Shown: in pieces, positions 9,347-17,485 of the stretch
How the letters are laid out: every line of letters starts with the position of its first letter
How positions within the stretch are numbered: the first letter of the stretch is position 1
NCBI GenBank assembly: GCA_963620035.1
Contig: CAVEXN010000004.1
Coordinates: forward strand, 48,348-112,347
Reading direction: 5' to 3'
DNA length: 64,000 bases
Source of the DNA: F23-D06 sp963620035
Lineage (GTDB): Bacteria; Bacteroidota; Bacteroidia; Bacteroidales; WCHB1-69
Position numbers and translations under genes: made by a program
The notes under the pieces: model-generated
The model's input: only the letters and a program-made list of their open reading frames with translations
Told to the model about the DNA's origin: nothing
Databases searched by the model: none

Positions 9347-9447
9347 CAAAAAAGCCGCCAACTGTGGCTTTTTCCGCAACGTCCGCCATGTTTTCCGTGT
9401 CATAACGGCTGAGATGAAAAAAAGGAATCTCGATGCAGAAAAAAATG

Positions 9448-9455
9448 TACATTTG
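9448..9455 (+). promoter_or_regulatory. -7 promoter element for the crotonase/HBD operon
   Basis: TACATTTG fits TAnnTTTG and lies 22 bp upstream of the ATG at 9478. It falls inside the longer reading frame that opens at 9433. This makes 9478 the better start. Confidence 0.5.
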
Positions 9456-9477
9456 CCAACTCAAAAATCAATCTGCA

Positions 9478-10254
9478 ATGGAATACAAATTCTTGAAAAT
9501 CCAGAAGAGAGGCGCAATCTGCACATTAGCCATTTCTGCGCCCAAGACATTGAACGCCCTGAACTCGTCCGTTCTGTCAGAAATGGACGAGTTCATCAGC
9601 AACATAGACGCAGACATCCACGTGCTCATCATCACCGGCGACGGCGAGAAGAGTTTCGTGGCCGGGGCTGACATTTCCGAAATGCAGCATCTCAACGAAG
9701 AGGAGGGCGAACGTTTCGGCAAACTCGGGGCCTCTGTGTTCCGCAAGGTCGAGACGTTGCCTGTGCCGGTCATCGCTGCCGTCAACGGTTTCGCCTTGGG
9801 CGGCGGCTGCGAGCTGGCGCTGGCCTGCGACATCCGTATCGCGTCCAACAAAGCCAAATTCGGACAGCCGGAAGTGGGACTGGGCATCATCCCGGGCTTT
9901 TCCGGCACGCTCAGGCTGGCCAAGGCCGTCGGCATCGGGTATGCCAAGGAGATGATCTATTCCGGAAAGACAATCCGTGCCGACGAAGCCCTGCGCATCG
10001 GACTGGTCAATGCCGTATGCGAACCCGATGAACTGATGGGCCACGTCATGGAACTGGCAGAGAAAATCGCATCTAACGCCCCGATTGCGGTGAAGTACGC
10101 CAAAAAGTGCATCAACGAAGAATACGATATGGCCGCGGACGAGGGCATCGCTTTCGAGAACAAGATGTTCGGGAAATGCTTCGCCACGGAAGACCAGAAA
10201 AACGGCATGTCCGCGTTCCTGTCCAAGTCACAGACCGAATTCAAGAACAAGTAA
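9478..10254 (+). CDS. Enoyl-CoA hydratase/isomerase family protein (crotonase)
   Basis: The protein has 258 residues from the ATG at 9478. It carries the crotonase oxyanion-hole region VAGADISEM and the family signature AAVNGFALGGGCELALACDIRIAS, with the catalytic-type glutamate GQPEVGLGIIPGFSGT; a second conserved glutamate of hydratases also appears present. It likely hydrates a short-chain enoyl-CoA such as crotonyl-CoA. The next gene, 33 bp on, encodes a 3-hydroxyacyl-CoA dehydrogenase, so the pair catalyses two consecutive steps of short-chain acyl-CoA metabolism, either oxidative or toward butyryl-CoA. An upstream in-frame Met (9433) is rejected because the promoter box overlaps it. Confidence 0.9.
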   Translation: MEYKFLKIQKRGAICTLAISAPKTLNALNSSVLSEMDEFISNIDADIHVLIITGDGEKSFVAGADISEMQHLNEEEGERFGKLGASVFRKVETLPVPVIAAVNGFALGGGCELALACDIRIASNKAKFGQPEVGLGIIPGFSGTLRLAKAVGIGYAKEMIYSGKTIRADEALRIGLVNAVCEPDELMGHVMELAEKIASNAPIAVKYAKKCINEEYDMAADEGIAFENKMFGKCFATEDQKNGMSAFLSKSQTEFKNK

Positions 10255-10287
10255 AACCTCAATTCAACATTTAAATATATCCAGATT

Positions 10288-11124
10288 ATGAAAATTTGCG
10301 TTATTGGAACAGGAACAATGGCTAAAGGCATCGTCAAGGCATTTGCCGCCAAGATGCCCGTAGTGATGAAAAGCAGAACACAGGCCGGCCTGGACAAGGC
10401 CATGGGTTCTTTCGTGAAGTCTTACGGAAAACTGGTCGAAAAGGGCAAACTTACGCAGGATGCCGTTGATGCCATTCTGAAAAACATCACGACAACGACG
10501 GATTATGCCGCTTTTGCCGACGCCGACCTCGTCATCGAGGCGGCCGTCGAAGACATGCAACTAAAAAAAGACGTGTTCACCGAACTCGACGGCATCTGCA
10601 AACCCGAAACGATATTCGCGACGAACTCCTCCTCGCTGTCCATCACGGAAATCGCATCATGCACAAAACGCCCCGAGCGTTTCATCGGCATGCACTTCTT
10701 CAACCCTGCCGACAGGATGGCTCTTGTTGAGGTCATCAAAGGGCAGATGACCTCCGACGAGGTTTGCAACCTGATTGTTGACTTGGCCACTTCCATCGGC
10801 AAGACACCGGTGGCCGTCAACGAAGCCCCGGGATTTGTCGTGAACAGGATACTCATCCCGATGATCAACGAGGCTGTCGGAATCCTGGCCGACGGCATCG
10901 CCAGCGCTGAAGACATCGACAAGTGCATGATGTTAGGGGCTAACCATCCTATGGGACCACTTGCACTGGCCGACCTTATCGGCAACGATGTCAACCTCGC
11001 CATCATGGAAGTACTCTACCACGAGTTCGGCGACCCCAAATACCGTCCACACCCGCTGCTCCGCAAGATGGTTCGCGCAGGTCTGCTGGGACGCAAGACC
11101 GGACAAGGCTTCTACAAGTACTGA
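10288..11124 (+). CDS. 3-hydroxyacyl-CoA (3-hydroxybutyryl-CoA) dehydrogenase
   Basis: The 278-residue protein has an N-terminal Rossmann fold (VIGTGTMAKGI, residues 4-14), the NAD/CoA-binding segment ATNSSSLSITEIA, and the signature FIGMHFFNPADRMALVEVI with the catalytic histidine. The C-terminal dimerisation domain has GFVVNRILIPMINEAV and HPMGPLALADLIG. The size is that of stand-alone 3-hydroxybutyryl-CoA dehydrogenases (Hbd). It is coupled with the crotonase gene and followed by a strong terminator. No thiolase, acyl-CoA dehydrogenase or CoA-transferase gene is nearby, so the direction of the pathway is open. Confidence 0.93.
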   Translation: MKICVIGTGTMAKGIVKAFAAKMPVVMKSRTQAGLDKAMGSFVKSYGKLVEKGKLTQDAVDAILKNITTTTDYAAFADADLVIEAAVEDMQLKKDVFTELDGICKPETIFATNSSSLSITEIASCTKRPERFIGMHFFNPADRMALVEVIKGQMTSDEVCNLIVDLATSIGKTPVAVNEAPGFVVNRILIPMINEAVGILADGIASAEDIDKCMMLGANHPMGPLALADLIGNDVNLAIMEVLYHEFGDPKYRPHPLLRKMVRAGLLGRKTGQGFYKY

Positions 11125-11151
11125 AATCATCTTTTAAACCCCTTAACGGTT

Positions 11152-11186
11152 AAGAGGGCTGCCTATATAGGCAACCCTCTTTTTTG
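11152..11186 (+). terminator. Intrinsic terminator after the crotonase/HBD pair
   Basis: Arms AAGAGGG-C-TGCCTA and TAGGCA-A-CCCTCTT form a long hairpin with one internal mismatch, followed by a T run. Placed 28 bp after the dehydrogenase stop. Confidence 0.85.
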
Positions 11187-11221
11187 TTATTATCATTCCC
11201 GGTATTCAGTCGTTCACGTTG

Positions 11222-11821
11222 TCACGAAGGACTGTACACTTCGCAAGTCCGGTCGCTGAAGAAAAAGACAACGTGCACCAGATGACGGCCGGTCTGAGAT
11301 TTCAATATTCGTTCTCGTTTTGGAATGAGGTCCGGAATGTGCGTTTCTCCAGAACGTCCGCGCCTTGAGATCCGTACGGTTTCCTCGACAATCGTATTGT
11401 CTGCCTGTTCTGCCGCCGAAACGCTCTTTAACCTTGGATTGTCTATTTCTGCCGCAGAGACCGGGGATGCAGATGGTTTTTCATTTTCAGATGCTACGTC
11501 TTCTAAATCCGCAAACAGATCAGGCTGCAGATGGTCCGCAGTTTTCGACGGTTGCTGCGTAATGTCAACGGTTGACGCCGTTGCAGGGGAACTGATGGCA
11601 GGCGACGGAACTTCACGAAACATCGCCCCCAGACCCATTATCAACCAATCGGAACTAATTTCAGGAAAGGCTTTCAAAATCTTCTTTGCCACATCAAGGC
11701 TAGGCTGATTGCGTCCGGTGAATATGTGGGTGACACTGGAACGGTTTACATTTATACTATCCGCAAATGCCGTAGGTGACATTTGTTTATATTTCATCAC
11801 TTGTTTAATCCTGTCAATCAT
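11222..11821 (-). CDS. XRE-family helix-turn-helix regulator
   Basis: The N-terminal 65 residues form an HTH: MIDRIKQVMKYKQMSP, then TAFADSINVNRSSVTHIFTGRNQPS, then DWLIMGLG. The middle (roughly residues 75-160) is low in hydrophobic residues, rich in Ala, Ser and Glu, and probably disordered. The last 25 residues (HLVHVVFFFSDRTCEVYSPS) are conserved-looking. There is no S24 peptidase domain, so it is not a LexA/CI-type cleavable repressor. Starting at 11821 (MIDRI) gives 199 residues; the Met at 11836 adds five. The target is unknown; it could be its own promoter or the AT-rich region on its right. Confidence 0.75.
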   Translation of the reverse strand: MIDRIKQVMKYKQMSPTAFADSINVNRSSVTHIFTGRNQPSLDVAKKILKAFPEISSDWLIMGLGAMFREVPSPAISSPATASTVDITQQPSKTADHLQPDLFADLEDVASENEKPSASPVSAAEIDNPRLKSVSAAEQADNTIVEETVRISRRGRSGETHIPDLIPKRERILKSQTGRHLVHVVFFFSDRTCEVYSPS

Positions 11822-11877
11822 ACCGATTGTTAACATTTGTAACTAACGTGCGTAGCGTGTGTTTTTTCAAGAGTTGA

Positions 11878-11885
11878 CAAAAGTA
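11878..11885 (-). promoter_or_regulatory. -7 promoter element for the XRE regulator
   Basis: Leftward TACTTTTG, about 57 bp from the proposed ATG. The GTTGACAA octamer overlaps its downstream edge, a natural place for autoregulation. Confidence 0.5.
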
Positions 11886-12314
11886 CAAATTATTTGCGCA
11901 CGTTCAGTCGTTTTTTTTCATTGTTAATAAAATCATCTTGCTAAACTTTAATTAGATAATATAAATAACACTATTTTAGCATTTTAATGTTAAATATGAA
12001 AACAAGTCAATATATTGTTGACAACATGACATTTTATCTAAATCAATACTTGCGACAATACATATATTATTATTGGTTTTTAGTGTTTTAAAATAAAATA
12101 TATTCATAATTGCTTTAGTTGGTCATGGCAAGTTTTGTTGTTGGTTTTCGACAATAGAAGGATAGGCGACATTGCTTCGGCAACGTGTCTTATTTCTACA
12201 TCTGTAAATACACGTTTATTTACTTTTGTATCCTTGTTTGATTACGATTGTTACTGATTGTTGCCGTTATTTTTACATTTGTAGCGGTATCCTTGCCGCT
12301 GTTTTTAAAAACAT

Positions 12315-12322
12315 TATCTTTG
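12315..12322 (+). promoter_or_regulatory. -7 promoter element for the DUF486 gene
   Basis: TATCTTTG, 33 bp before the ATG of the small membrane protein gene. It is the nearest of three TAnnTTTG boxes in this stretch. Confidence 0.55.
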
Positions 12323-12355
12323 CGCACTTTTTTCTAAACCTGAAAAAAAACATCT

Positions 12356-12724
12356 ATGAGAGGTCTGTATTGCATCTGCCTGTTGCTATGTTCCAACGTA
12401 TTCATGTTCTTTGCCTGGTACGGCAATCTTCGTTTCCAGAGTTATCCCTGGTTTTCCAAGCTGTCATTGCCCGTCATCATACTGTTCAGTTGGTTGACGG
12501 CAGCGTTCGAGTACAGTTTCATGGTACCGGCAAACCGTATAGGCTACATCGGCAACGGAGGACCTTTCAACCTGTGGCAGCTGAAAGTCATCCAAGAGGC
12601 AGTATCCCTGACAATCTTCACCATATTGACGCTGGTAGTGTTCAAGGACGAAACTTTCAGGTGGACCCAGGCCCTCGGTTTCGTATTCCTGATACTTGCC
12701 GTCTATTTCCTGTTCAAGAAATAA
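12356..12724 (+). CDS. DMT-superfamily small membrane protein (DUF486)
   Basis: The protein has 122 residues with four hydrophobic segments (about 4-20, 30-52, 78-97 and 103-119). Motifs MFFAWYGNLRF, AFEYSFMVPANRIGY and LKVIQEAVSL are characteristic of the DUF486 family, relatives of the drug/metabolite transporters with half the usual number of helices. The function is unknown. Only a weak upstream leader separates it from the promoter box, and it is followed after about 100 bp by the small ORF and folK, perhaps in one transcript. Confidence 0.85.
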   Translation: MRGLYCICLLLCSNVFMFFAWYGNLRFQSYPWFSKLSLPVIILFSWLTAAFEYSFMVPANRIGYIGNGGPFNLWQLKVIQEAVSLTIFTILTLVVFKDETFRWTQALGFVFLILAVYFLFKK

Positions 12725-12821
12725 GTCCGGAAAAATATACCCTGGACAAAATATTGACCAGTTGCATTCGTTAGAGTGTCATATAAAAACAATGAGCATT
12801 CTGAAACTAAACGCATAGCCA

Positions 12822-12971
12822 ATGAACAGAACATCTACCCCTTGCAAGAGAAAACCGGTAAAACAGGAGAAGCCTTCGCAGCGTATCATCAACAACATCC
12901 TGAATTATTCGAAATCCTTGGAGACTTTTGCCCAGGTTTACGGGAAACCGGTATTCGTCATCAACAACTGA
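12822..12971 (+). CDS. Small conserved-looking basic protein upstream of folK
   Basis: This short frame encodes 49 residues, beginning MNRTSTPCKRKPVKQEKPS. A lysine-rich N-terminus is followed by a helical stretch QRIINNILNYSKSLETFAQ. The pattern KPS-x-x-x-I-x-x-IL-x-x-SK resembles small uncharacterised Bacteroidales proteins. The strongest support is its stop codon, which overlaps the ATG of folK (TGATG). This is the same coupling seen elsewhere in the window. The function is unknown. Confidence 0.6.
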   Translation: MNRTSTPCKRKPVKQEKPSQRIINNILNYSKSLETFAQVYGKPVFVINN

Positions 12972-13471
12972 TGCAAAGCGGAAACAACAGCGGTTCCGGG
13001 CAGCCCGCAACGATTACGGAGCGTGCGGTCATCGGGTTAGGCAGCAATCTGGGCGACAGGCGCGGCTTCTTGTCGCAAGCCTGCTGTCTTGTTTCCGAAC
13101 GTGCCGGGCAGATTGTGCATGCCTCGTCCGTAAAGGAGACCAAAGCCTGGGGATTTGACGCCCCGCCGTTCCTCAACCAGATCCTGATTGTGCATACGGC
13201 TCTCGGGCCGTTTGAATTGCTCGACGCCCTGCAGCAGATCGAAAGGCATCTCGGACGCACTGAAAAGAGCGCCGTCGAGGGCGGCAGGCCGGTCTATCAC
13301 AACAGAACCATAGACCTGGACATCCTCTATTACGGGGATAGGGTCATCCGGAGCGACAGGCTCGTCGTGCCCCACCCTCACATTATGGAACGCCGTTTCA
13401 TCATCGAGCAACTGGCGGAACTGGGCATTCTGGCCGTTGACGCAAACAGACCAAAAGAGATAACAAAATGA
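12971..13471 (+). CDS. folK: 2-amino-4-hydroxy-6-hydroxymethyldihydropteridine diphosphokinase
   Basis: FolK transfers pyrophosphate from ATP to the pterin in folate synthesis. The family start motif AVIGLGSNLGDR, the FLNQILIVHT region, and the signature RTIDLDILYYGD followed by VPHPHIMERRFI are all intact. Starting at 12971 gives 166 residues, close to the family norm. The frame remains open upstream to 12776, but those 65 residues are unlike any FolK and are covered by the small ORF whose stop overlaps this ATG. The 3' end overlaps the kinase gene by four bases (ATGA). Confidence 0.93.
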   Translation: MQSGNNSGSGQPATITERAVIGLGSNLGDRRGFLSQACCLVSERAGQIVHASSVKETKAWGFDAPPFLNQILIVHTALGPFELLDALQQIERHLGRTEKSAVEGGRPVYHNRTIDLDILYYGDRVIRSDRLVVPHPHIMERRFIIEQLAELGILAVDANRPKEITK

Positions 13472-14103
13472 TACCATATAAATATATAGTAATAGAAGGC
13501 TGCATCGGGGCCGGGAAAACCACCCTCGCGAAGATGATCGGAGGCGAGTTCCGCGCGGAACAGGTGTTAGAACAATTCAACGAGAATCCGTTCCTCGCCA
13601 AGTTCTATGCAGACCCCGTCCATTATGCGTTTCCTGTGGAGATGACTTTCCTGATGGAGCGTTACCGCCAGCTCAAGAAACTGCTCTCGGAGAGGGATCT
13701 TTTCACCGACTTTGTCATCGGCGACTATTTCATCGACAAGTGCGTCATATTCTCCCGCAACAACCTGTTGCCTGACGAGTACAACCTGTACCGCAGCGTC
13801 TTTGACGTTTTGTCGTCCTACCTGCCCAAGCCCGACATCATCCTCTACCTGTACAACGACATCCCCAGGCTGCTGTGCAACATCGCCGGACGGGGGCGCG
13901 AATACGAAAAGAACATATCCGCCGACTATCTGGAGCACATCCAGCAGAGTTACCTCACTTATTTCAAAGAACATGCCGACATGCCAATCCTGCTGCTCGA
14001 AGCCTCAAAGTTGGATTTCGTGCAGAACCCGGACGACTACAGCAAGGTCAAAGCGCTTATAGAAACCAACTACCCTGCCGGAGTCCACCGCATCACATTC
14101 TGA
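13468..14103 (+). CDS. Deoxynucleoside kinase (deoxyadenosine/deoxyguanosine kinase family)
   Basis: The 211-residue protein begins YIVIEGCIGAGKTTLAK, a P-loop at residues 9-19. It carries the dNK markers EMTFLMERYRQLK (substrate-binding ERY) and SADYLEHIQQSY. A D-x-x segment of the FSRNNLL region corresponds to the ERS/DRS base-binding area. It phosphorylates salvaged deoxynucleosides. Pairing of folK with a dNK gene is frequent in Bacteroidota. Substrate preference cannot be fixed from the sequence. Confidence 0.9.
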   Translation: MIPYKYIVIEGCIGAGKTTLAKMIGGEFRAEQVLEQFNENPFLAKFYADPVHYAFPVEMTFLMERYRQLKKLLSERDLFTDFVIGDYFIDKCVIFSRNNLLPDEYNLYRSVFDVLSSYLPKPDIILYLYNDIPRLLCNIAGRGREYEKNISADYLEHIQQSYLTYFKEHADMPILLLEASKLDFVQNPDDYSKVKALIETNYPAGVHRITF

Positions 14104-14166
14104 GAACCGTCAGGCTGCGCCTCAAAATAATTTGCCGCCACAATAATGACACATCATTTTTTTTGC

Positions 14167-14174
14167 TACTTTTG
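14167..14174 (+). promoter_or_regulatory. -7 promoter element upstream of the 14.2-17.4 kb operon
   Basis: TACTTTTG, 49 bp upstream of the ATG at 14223, in the gap after the deoxynucleoside kinase gene. Confidence 0.5.
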
Positions 14175-14222
14175 CTCGCTTTTTTTTAGCATACAGAAAA
14201 ATTATAAAATACAGTAAAAGTT

Positions 14223-14900
14223 ATGAAGACCAGAACCTTATTCAGTATTCTATTGGGCATAGCCGTTTTCTTTCTTGTCATCCTTGCTGCACGCAGCATT
14301 ATGCGTCCTGAGAAATTCAGACAGGTCTATGAGCTGCGGAAATCCGCCAATGTCACCAACCTCTCCGCCCTACGGAGCGCACAGGCCATCTACAAGAACG
14401 TCTACAAGAAATATGCAAGCGACATCGACAGTCTGGCAGACTTTGTCAACAACGGTATGGTTGAAGTGGAGAAAACCGTCGGCAACTTTCCCGATACCAT
14501 GAGTCAGGAACAGGCTTTCAAACTCGGGCTTATCCAGAAGAAGATCGTCAAGATCCCGGCCATCGATAAAATGCTGGAGCTGGACCCGAACCTCACGAAG
14601 GCGGACTTCCAGAAATTCCAGTACATCCCTTGCGGCGACAAGAAAGAATACACCATCCAGACAGCATCCATCGCGTCCAAGACCTACGAGATTCCCGTCT
14701 ATCGTGTTGACGTGCCGCTTGACGACATCCTGGTAAACATGGACCAAAGCATCACCCCGACCAATGCCGGCTTGTTCAAGAAGCTTTGGAACAAGATCTT
14801 CTACAACAACCTGGCAGAAGAAGACCAGTACAGGACACAATACGCCGATATGTATCTGGGCTCCCTTACCGAATCAAGCACCTCCGGCAGCTGGGAATAA
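14223..14900 (+). CDS. Hypothetical protein with N-terminal membrane anchor
   Basis: The protein has 225 residues. Residues 7-25 (LFSILLGIAVFFLVILAAR) form one transmembrane helix; the remainder is soluble, probably periplasmic, with an early helical part (LRSAQAIYKNVYKKYASD) and a beta-rich second half. I do not recognise the family. It is followed after 9 bp by a DUF3822 gene and then rsmD, so it heads a compact operon. The N-terminal helix followed by an alpha-helical spine is superficially pilin-like, but no prepilin cleavage motif is present. Confidence 0.65.
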   Translation: MKTRTLFSILLGIAVFFLVILAARSIMRPEKFRQVYELRKSANVTNLSALRSAQAIYKNVYKKYASDIDSLADFVNNGMVEVEKTVGNFPDTMSQEQAFKLGLIQKKIVKIPAIDKMLELDPNLTKADFQKFQYIPCGDKKEYTIQTASIASKTYEIPVYRVDVPLDDILVNMDQSITPTNAGLFKKLWNKIFYNNLAEEDQYRTQYADMYLGSLTESSTSGSWE

Positions 14901-14909
14901 TCATCTCGA

Positions 14910-15593
14910 ATGAACGCATTGCTTTCCAAATACTACAAGGAATCCATCCGGCTTTCCCCGGATGGATTTTCGCTTTCCGACACCGATGAGAACGGCCTTA
15001 TGCTCCGGCAGGACTTCAGGAACGGAACGAACGTCCTGCTCTCCGCCGAAGCCCTGAAATTCTTCCGTGTCGAAAACCGCAACGAGCCTTTGGACATCAT
15101 CGTTGCCACCCACGTGCCGATGCTCATACCTGAAATCATCTATGACGACGGCAAAGCCAAGGAATACCTTAACATCCAGCACGACATCACCCACTACGGC
15201 CAACATTACAGCGACCATGTCGGTCTCTACCGTGCCCTGTATTTCCTGACGCAGAACGAGTACACCACCGTCAGCAGTCTCCCATGCCCAACACATACAG
15301 TCAGCGAGATGACGCTCTTCTGCCAATTCCTGCACGAGCACAACCATCCAGAGTCCTTGCTCATCTCGGTGAACGACCGGTTTGTCGATTTCCTGGCAAT
15401 GCATGACAACCAGCCCTCCTTTGTGAACCGAACCTTCCACACCGAAGCCGTCGATGTGCTCTATTACTCCATGAACAGCATACAGCAGTTCGGTTTCCGA
15501 GAGCCGGAAATCATCGTCAACTATTTCTGCGCACCTGACAAGAGACTGAACGAGCTGCTCCGGAAATACCATCAGAAAGTGACCATCCTATAA
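14910..15593 (+). CDS. DUF3822 family protein
   Basis: The 227-residue protein fits DUF3822, a Bacteroidota family usually encoded next to the RsmD methyltransferase gene, as here (5 bp gap). The pattern VPMLIPEIIYDD, then a middle region with HDITHYGQHYSDHVGLYR, then FVDFLAMHDNQPSFVN, is consistent with the actin-like ATPase-related fold proposed for this group, though no nucleotide-binding loop is obvious to me. The function is unknown. There is no signal peptide. Confidence 0.75.
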   Translation: MNALLSKYYKESIRLSPDGFSLSDTDENGLMLRQDFRNGTNVLLSAEALKFFRVENRNEPLDIIVATHVPMLIPEIIYDDGKAKEYLNIQHDITHYGQHYSDHVGLYRALYFLTQNEYTTVSSLPCPTHTVSEMTLFCQFLHEHNHPESLLISVNDRFVDFLAMHDNQPSFVNRTFHTEAVDVLYYSMNSIQQFGFREPEIIVNYFCAPDKRLNELLRKYHQKVTIL

Positions 15594-15598
15594 ATGCC

Positions 15599-16171
15599 AT
15601 GCGGATCATCAGCGGAAAAAACAGAGGAAGACAGATCGTCGCGCCGGAGAACCTGCCGGTGAGACCCACTACGGATTTGGGGAAAGAAAGCCTTTTCAAC
15701 ATCTTGAACAACTATTTCTTCCTCGACCGGATCCATGTGCTGGATCTCTTTTCCGGAACGGGCAATCTCTCCTACGAATTCGCCTCCCGCGGCGCATTGT
15801 CCGTGGTTTCGGTTGACTCTGACAGCCGATGTGCCAACTTCATACGGAAAACAGCCGAAAAACTCGACTATACGCAGATTGCAGTTGTACGGCACGATGC
15901 TTTCGAATATGTGGCCGCCTGCCGGCGGAAATTCAACGTCATCTTCGCCGACCCGCCCTATGCGCTCACAGGCATCGAGAAAATCGTGCAGGACGTTTTC
16001 AGGAACGAACTGCTCGCCCCTGACGGATGGCTTGTCATAGAACATTCCAAAGAAAAGGATTTCTCGCGCGACCCGCATTTCTTCCAGCACCGAACCTACG
16101 GCAAGGTGAACTTCACTTTTCTCGTTAACTTGACCGACGAATCCGAAACAGAACAGCAACGACATGAATGA
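15599..16171 (+). CDS. rsmD: 16S rRNA (guanine-N2)-methyltransferase, RsmD family
   Basis: The 190-residue protein starts MRIISGKNRGR, the hallmark N-terminus of RsmD. It has RPTTDLGKESLFNIL, the SAM-binding motif VLDLFSGTGNLSYE, and the catalytic motif IFADPPYA. It methylates G966 of 16S rRNA (E. coli numbering). The ATG lies just after the DUF3822 stop, and the end overlaps pth by eight bases. Confidence 0.92.
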   Translation: MRIISGKNRGRQIVAPENLPVRPTTDLGKESLFNILNNYFFLDRIHVLDLFSGTGNLSYEFASRGALSVVSVDSDSRCANFIRKTAEKLDYTQIAVVRHDAFEYVAACRRKFNVIFADPPYALTGIEKIVQDVFRNELLAPDGWLVIEHSKEKDFSRDPHFFQHRTYGKVNFTFLVNLTDESETEQQRHE

Positions 16172-16763
16172 ACGCAAATATCTGATAGTAGGATTGGGGA
16201 ATGCAGAAGCCAAATATGCCGGCACGCGTCACAACTACGGTTTTGAGGTGGTGAACGCATTGGCAAAGAAACTCAATGCGGAGTTCATGCCCGACAGGCT
16301 TGCCTACAGAGCCAAAGCCATGTACAAGGGACGGACATTGGTGCTGATTATGCCGACCACCTATATGAACCTGAGCGGCAAAGCCGTAAAGCACTGGCTC
16401 ACCGCTGAAGATGTTCCGTCCGAGCACTGCATGGTCGTCTGTGACGACCTTGACCTTCCCGTCGGGACCTTCAAGGTCAAGCCCAAAGGCGGCGGCGGCT
16501 CTCACAACGGTCTGCTCGACATCATCGAAACGCTCGGGCACGACAACTTCCCGCGCCTACGCTGCGGCATCGGCAAAAACTTTGCCAAAGGCTACCAAAT
16601 AGACTATGTGCTCGGACGTTTCGACAACGAAGAGCTCAAACAGATCGAGCCTTGCATCGAGCAAGCCGCAGAAGCCATCAAATGCTTTGCCACAGAGGGC
16701 ATCCAACGCGCCATGAACCGCTTCAACACCGCACATTCCCCCACAAACACAAACAGAGAATGA
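16164..16763 (+). CDS. pth: Peptidyl-tRNA hydrolase
   Basis: The 199-residue protein shows the Pth landmarks: VGLGNAEAKYAGTRHNYGFEVV with the catalytic His in the T-R-H-N segment, PTTYMNLSGKAV, CDDLDLPVGTFKVKPKGGGGSHNGL and RCGIGK. It releases peptides from prematurely dissociated peptidyl-tRNA. One deviation: GLGNAEAKYAGTRHN has Ala-Glu where GNPG is common. Neighbours are rsmD (overlapping) and an outer-membrane barrel gene. Confidence 0.95.
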   Translation: MNERKYLIVGLGNAEAKYAGTRHNYGFEVVNALAKKLNAEFMPDRLAYRAKAMYKGRTLVLIMPTTYMNLSGKAVKHWLTAEDVPSEHCMVVCDDLDLPVGTFKVKPKGGGGSHNGLLDIIETLGHDNFPRLRCGIGKNFAKGYQIDYVLGRFDNEELKQIEPCIEQAAEAIKCFATEGIQRAMNRFNTAHSPTNTNRE

Positions 16764-16788
16764 ACAAAACGCACAAAAATAGACTGTT

Positions 16789-17388
16789 ATGACCAGAACA
16801 AAGACCTTTTTACTGCTTATTGTTGCCGTTTTATCCGTCAACATACTGCACGCACAGCAAAAATGGTGTCAGTATGGGCTCAAAGTCGGGACAAGCTTTC
16901 CATCGAACCGCAACTATTCCGTTGACGGCGACCTGTTGCAAGCGCTTTCCACCGCAGATTTCGGACTGTTTTTCAGAGCCGGAAAATTCGTTTACGGGGA
17001 AGTCGGCATCGGTTACATATTCCTGAAAGGCAACTATGGAATGCAAGACGAAAACGGCGGCTATCTCTTCAACGGCATCTATGTGGCCACGCACCACCTG
17101 CAAATACCAGTCAAGATAGTGGGCAACATCCCGATGGGAAGCGCTTCCGCATTTCTTCCTCATGCGGGCATCATCTACCAACCCTTGCTCAAGGTGACCG
17201 ATAACTCCATAAACTTTACAAAAAAAACGCTCTCCTGCAACCCCATGTTGTTGACGGCAGGCTTCGACCTGAAGTTCGGCCCCATCGTCCTTGGCGCCAG
17301 CTATCGTTATTCTCTCCAGACTTTCTTCCAAAATAAAGTGGGGAAACATCCGCAATACATCAACATCTGCGCAGGAATACAATTATAA
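16789..17388 (+). CDS. Outer-membrane beta-barrel protein
   Basis: The 199-residue protein has a signal peptide (TFLLLIVAVLSVNILHAQQ, ending near residue 23). The mature part alternates polar and hydrophobic residues and ends in an aromatic-rich strand (YINICAGIQL), typical of small barrels resembling PorT/OmpX-like proteins. Glycine- and tyrosine-rich strands (YGEVGIGYIFLKGNYG, VLGASYRYSLQTFF) support this. The specific role is unknown. It lies 25 bp after pth and ends the operon before tRNA-Val. Confidence 0.75.
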   Translation: MTRTKTFLLLIVAVLSVNILHAQQKWCQYGLKVGTSFPSNRNYSVDGDLLQALSTADFGLFFRAGKFVYGEVGIGYIFLKGNYGMQDENGGYLFNGIYVATHHLQIPVKIVGNIPMGSASAFLPHAGIIYQPLLKVTDNSINFTKKTLSCNPMLLTAGFDLKFGPIVLGASYRYSLQTFFQNKVGKHPQYINICAGIQL

Positions 17389-17438
17389 ATACTTTATAAT
17401 CAACAAGAAAAGAAAAACAAATATTTTTTCGAAACTTG

Positions 17439-17468
17439 TTGGATAAACTGAAAATAATACTATCTTTG
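17439..17468 (+). promoter_or_regulatory. Promoter of tRNA-Val
   Basis: TATCTTTG (17461-17468) fits TAnnTTTG. A TTG at 17439-17441 lies 19 bp upstream, a plausible -33 element. The tRNA begins 17 bp after the -7 box. Confidence 0.65.
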
Positions 17469-17485
17469 CAACGCTTTAAAAGCAA

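Larger units (their letters stand above)
11837..12355. other. AT-rich intergenic region with clustered promoter-like boxes
   Basis: This 519 bp region has no credible ORF. It holds the leftward TACTTTTG box of the XRE gene (11878-11885). Three rightward boxes also occur: TACTTTTG (12221-12228), TACATTTG (12274-12281) and TATCTTTG (12315-12322). The octamer GTTGACAA occurs at 11873-11880, next to the XRE box, and at 12017-12024, where it is part of an 11 bp palindrome TGTTGACAACA (12016-12026). No tRNA or known riboswitch is recognised. Confidence 0.6.

Noticed and set aside
12776..12970. 65-codon upstream extension of folK
   Set aside because: Not FolK-like and occupied by the small ORF whose stop overlaps the folK ATG.
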